A stretch of 7,463 nucleotides of DNA from Cyanobacteria bacterium UBA11372 (GTDB taxonomy: Bacteria; Cyanobacteriota; Cyanobacteriia; Cyanobacteriales; Aerosakkonemataceae): NCBI GenBank assembly GCA_003486675.1, contig DNGG01000490.1, positions 1-7,463 of the forward strand, read 5' to 3'. Positions 6,308-7,463 of this stretch are shown in pieces (within the stretch, counting starts at the first letter, position 1; every line of letters starts with the position of its first letter). The notes under the pieces are model-generated. The model did no database searches and was not told the origin of the DNA. It saw nothing but the letters and a program-made list of their open reading frames with translations. Made by a program: the position numbers and the translations under genes.

Positions 6308-6318
6308 GACAATCCTTA

Positions 6319-6368
6319 CGCCCAAGTCTGTCTCTTTCTACATCAGAGTAGATGGCTTGGGCGTTTTT
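6319..6368. promoter_or_regulatory. Conserved leader hairpin / plus-strand terminator, copy A
   Basis: CGCCCAAG (6319-6326) pairs with CTTGGGCG (6356-6363), with a second stem CATC/GATG (6341-6344, 6351-6354) inside and TTTTT at 6364-6368. In copy B (7151-7200) both stems are identical, and all six differences fall in the 6-nt apical loop (four) or the internal bulge (two). On the plus strand this is a plausible intrinsic terminator. On the minus strand the stem ends 2 nt before the AGGA of the 5996-6307 gene, so it may control its translation. Confidence 0.55.
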
Positions 6369-6381
6369 GATTGACACAAGT

Positions 6382-6387
6382 TATAAT
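6382..6387 (+). promoter_or_regulatory. Candidate -10 box for the 6395 gene
   Basis: A consensus TATAAT lies 7 nt before the ATG at 6395. No good -35 is found at normal spacing. TTGGGC at 6357-6362, inside the leader hairpin, is 19 nt upstream, and TTGACA at 6371-6376 is far too close. Transcription from this box would begin at or just before the ATG, and no Shine-Dalgarno sequence precedes it, so the mRNA may be leaderless. Confidence 0.35.
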
Positions 6388-6394
6388 AGTCCAC

Positions 6395-6670
6395 ATGGTA
6401 CAAGTAGTGCAAGTGGATATTCTAAACTTGGTTGTCCAGGTGGCAGGATTAGTGGGAGTTCAGGTATTGGAAATGCCCACCGATCAAGCCAACGATGTGT
6501 TTATCCGCGTCTTTTTAAGTTCGGAGATGCGAACCCGATTTAAGGTTGCTTGCGCTCAATCTGGATTAGCAATGAGCGAAAAAGCTAGAGAACTTATAGA
6601 GGAATGGACTATGAACCAAGAGAATCAAAAACAATCCTCTCCTCCCGGCAAAAAGAAGGGAGATGAATGA
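6395..6670 (+). CDS. Ribbon-helix-helix-like DNA-binding protein, 91 aa
   Basis: Residues ~34-74 fit a ribbon-helix-helix fold: a strand (NDVFIRVFLS, 33-42), helix A (SEMRTRFKVACAQSG, 43-57), a turn at LAMS and helix B (SEKARELIEEWTM, 61-73). Such proteins form dimers that bind operators and often control their own promoter, as in CopG, ParG and antitoxins. The N-terminus is unusually rich in V and Q (MVQVVQVDILNLVVQVAGL). The tail is polar and basic (KKKGDE). The frame extends upstream to a TTG at 6371, but that lies before the TATAAT, so ATG 6395 is preferred. M27 (6473) would still leave the whole DNA-binding domain. It is divergent from the 5996-6307 gene and may regulate it. No partner toxin is adjacent on the same strand. 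Fold assignment is by pattern, not search. Confidence 0.65.
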   Translation: MVQVVQVDILNLVVQVAGLVGVQVLEMPTDQANDVFIRVFLSSEMRTRFKVACAQSGLAMSEKARELIEEWTMNQENQKQSSPPGKKKGDE

Positions 6671-6744
6671 ACGTCTCTGAAATTGCTATGATGCGTCGCT
6701 TTAGATCGGGGTGAGCGATCGCTACTGCTACACATCCTTGGTCT

Positions 6745-6809
6745 AGAAACCGCGTTTCTGCGTAGATCTCTAGTTGCGATCGATGATGTTTCACAGAAAC
6801 CCGGTTTCT
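6745..6809. repeat. Pair of AGAAACC...GGTTTCT palindromes
   Basis: AGAAACCGCGTTTCT (6745-6759) and AGAAACCCGGTTTCT (6795-6809) are near-perfect 15-nt palindromes exactly 50 nt apart. They lie in the gap 6671-6833 between convergent genes. This AGAAACC-GGTTTCT motif is, from memory, common between genes in filamentous cyanobacteria. There is no T-run of note, though the second ends CTTT. Confidence 0.6.
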
Positions 6810-6833
6810 TTGCGGATGTCCTGAATTTGGAAA

Positions 6834-7139
6834 CTAACCTTGAGCAAGCGCAGGATCGAATGATGCTTGTTCGGGAGGATTGAAAATTATTTCAAATTGC
6901 GCGCTCGGTACAAATCGGAGCAAGACTCTGAGATGATCTTCAGCGTCTTGCTGATTGCAGAATCGCGCTATTGTGCGCTGTCTTTTGTCTGGGAGCGCGA
7001 TCGCTATTGTCCAAACATGAGGATCGAGAGTGCTGTTTGGGTAGATGGTTTGAGAATTCATAGTGCAAATAGGTGACTTAATTGGGTGAAAAACCAGTAA
7101 AAACGGCTTTTGGTGGCATTTAAAGCCGTTTTTAGCCAT
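6834..7139 (-). CDS. Hypothetical protein, copy B of the duplicated family, 101 aa
   Basis: This is the paralogue of the 5996-6307 gene. It keeps VWTIAIALPD, QRTIARFCN, QDAEDH, RVL, RFV and FEIIFNPPE unchanged and differs mainly at the C-terminus, which ends two residues shorter. Between the copies I count about 11 synonymous codon differences from MNSQ onward, consistent with selection on the protein. ATG 7139 has GAGGA 5 nt upstream (TCCT at 7145-7148 on the plus strand). The inner start MNSQ at 7061 would give 75 residues. The leader hairpin at 7151-7200 precedes it, and a different ribbon-helix-helix gene (7282) is divergent from it. Function is unknown. Confidence 0.6.
   Translation of the reverse strand: MAKNGFKCHQKPFLLVFHPIKSPICTMNSQTIYPNSTLDPHVWTIAIALPDKRQRTIARFCNQQDAEDHLRVLLRFVPSAQFEIIFNPPEQASFDPALAQG
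7099..7133. other. Hairpin with T-runs on both strands, copy B
   Basis: AAAAACGGCTTT (7099-7110) and AAAGCCGTTTTT (7122-7133) form a perfect 12-bp stem with an 11-nt loop. It matches the stem at 6267-6301, where one A is replaced by G, which still pairs as G.U on the plus strand. It may be a two-way terminator, or merely codons 3-14 of the minus gene. Confidence 0.5.
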
Positions 7140-7150
7140 GAGAGTCCTCT

Positions 7151-7200
7151 CGCCCAAGTCTGTCTGTTTTTACATCGTTTTAGATGGCTTGGGCGTTTTT
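7151..7200. promoter_or_regulatory. Conserved leader hairpin / plus-strand terminator, copy B
   Basis: CGCCCAAG (7151-7158) and CTTGGGCG (7188-7195) enclose CATC/GATG (7173-7176, 7183-7186), and TTTTT follows at 7196-7200. The structure matches copy A, with only the apical loop (GTTTTA here, AGAGTA there) and two bulge bases changed. On the minus strand the outer stem lies 2 nt from the AGGA core of the 6834-7139 gene. Confidence 0.55.
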
Positions 7201-7202
7201 GG

Positions 7203-7256
7203 TTTACAGGTGTTATCGTATCACAATAACGTGCTGTTGCAACAACGCAATAAAAT
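7203..7256 (+). promoter_or_regulatory. Candidate promoter and operator region of the 7282 gene
   Basis: TTTACA (7203-7208) with AATAAC (7225-7230) at 16 nt is one weak promoter reading. TAAAAT (7251-7256) is another -10 candidate. GTTAT at 7212-7216 pairs with ATAAC (7226-7230), and TGTTGCAACA (7235-7244) is a perfect 10-bp palindrome. These are possible binding sites for the ribbon-helix-helix protein encoded just downstream. All of this is pattern only. Confidence 0.3.
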
Positions 7257-7281
7257 AATAAACGAACATTGCGAGGCGACA

Positions 7282-7463
7282 ATGGAGGAAGAACAAGTAT
7301 ATGAGGTAGAGACGTTGGGTAGGCGGAACAACCCAGAATATTCACAGGTGACGGCATTGGTTCCGAAGGCACTAGCTCAGAGGCTGCGGATTTTCTGTGT
7401 CGAAAATGAGATCCAGATTACAGAGGCTGTGGAAGTGGCGATTGAGGAATTTTTAGACAGACG
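7282..7463 (+). CDS. Ribbon-helix-helix-like DNA-binding protein, partial (runs off the right edge)
   Basis: ATG 7282 has GAGG at 7273-7276 with 5-nt spacing. The frame stays open for 60 full codons to the window end, and the C-terminus is missing. Residues ~20-28 (YSQVTALVP) look like the DNA-contacting strand, ALAQRLRIFCVENE (30-43) like helix A and ITEAVEVAIEEFLDR (46-60) like helix B. The acidic N-terminus (MEEEQVYEVE) is unlike that of the 6395 gene. The two proteins share the fold outline and a few positions (R..F...C, E...IEE) but little sequence, although their upstream blocks are about 85% identical. Likely an autoregulator of the divergent promoter region (inference). Confidence 0.6.
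   Translation, partial: MEEEQVYEVETLGRRNNPEYSQVTALVPKALAQRLRIFCVENEIQITEAVEVAIEEFLDR

Larger units (their letters stand above)
6013..6368. repeat. Duplicated block, copy A (partner 6845-7200)
   Basis: This stretch matches 6845-7200 at a constant offset of 832 with no insertion or deletion. I count about 52 mismatches in 356 bases, near 85% identity. It spans most of the minus-strand gene, its start region and the leader hairpin, and stops at the T-run (6364-6368). Beyond that only scattered matches remain, and the downstream plus-strand genes differ. The match extends to within about 12 bp of the gene's 3' end on the left. Confidence 0.9.
6845..7200. repeat. Duplicated block, copy B (partner 6013-6368)
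   Basis: This is the ungapped partner of 6013-6368 at offset 832. The longest identical run is 7036-7074, around the inner ATG of the minus gene. The most diverged part is 7133-7152, just upstream of the ATG at 7139, where only the ATG, the Shine-Dalgarno core and a few neighbouring bases are kept. Confidence 0.9.

Noticed and set aside
6371..6376. TTGACA as a consensus -35 box for the 6395 gene
   Set aside because: Only 5 nt separate it from TATAAT (6382-6387), too close for a sigma-70-type promoter. It also serves as an unlikely TTG start that would precede the -10 box.
6609..6794. 61-aa minus-strand open frame
   Set aside because: It overlaps the end of the ribbon-helix-helix gene and has no supporting start signal. 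Only its middle, which resembles the duplicated protein, is kept as a possible remnant.
6013..7200. IS200/IS605-like or other insertion sequence
   Set aside because: The blocks end near hairpins, but no transposase, no matching left-end hairpin and no target duplication can be seen.
5996..7463. Classical type II toxin-antitoxin operon
   Set aside because: Antitoxin and toxin are normally co-directional and overlapping. Here the genes diverge, and the small protein shows no recognisable toxin motif.

Overview
The window almost certainly comes from a cyanobacterium, probably a filamentous, repeat-rich one. The palindrome GCGATCGC (HIP1) occurs ten times in 7.5 kb. Intergenic gaps hold heptamer tandem arrays and small hairpin elements of the kind common in those genomes, and the best protein matches I can recall are cyanobacterial. 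The strain and species cannot be read from the sequence.

Layout. Positions 1-5361 carry four ordinary, well-formed genes. The first is a minus-strand DUF4126-type membrane protein (73-636). Divergent from it is a membrane glycosyltransferase of the ceramide glucosyltransferase / HpnI type (790-1926). Convergent with that is a second, minus-strand family-2 glycosyltransferase (2335-3318). The fourth is a one-piece ABC exporter of the cyclic-peptide (SyrD/PvdE/YojI) type (3697-5361). The two glycosyltransferases and the exporter suggest envelope glycolipid or polysaccharide work and small-molecule export. They do not form one operon, so a shared pathway is only a guess. The gaps between them are full of short tandem repeats and palindromic elements (1953-2034, 2054-2178, 2278-2303, 3522-3597).

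From 5362 the window turns into an accessory region. It starts with four copies of a 47-nt double-hairpin repeat (5383-5596), then a 54-codon basic small ORF with a good ribosome binding site (5718-5882), then a perfect 15-bp inverted repeat (5916-5978). After that comes a duplicated module. Each copy has a minus-strand gene for a ~100-residue protein of unknown function (5996-6307 and 6834-7139), a structured leader, and a divergent plus-strand gene for a small ribbon-helix-helix-like DNA-binding protein (6395-6670 and 7282-edge). The minus gene plus leader is about 85% identical over 356 bp with no gaps (constant offset 832). The two ribbon-helix-helix proteins are strongly diverged.

The module is the most interesting part. 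In its leader hairpin, substitutions between the copies fall in the apical loop and internal bulge while the stems are unchanged. In the most diverged stretch of the block, the Shine-Dalgarno core and the ATG are both kept. Inference: each ribbon-helix-helix protein probably regulates its own divergent promoter region, and the leader is a conserved RNA element. What the ~100-residue protein does is unknown.
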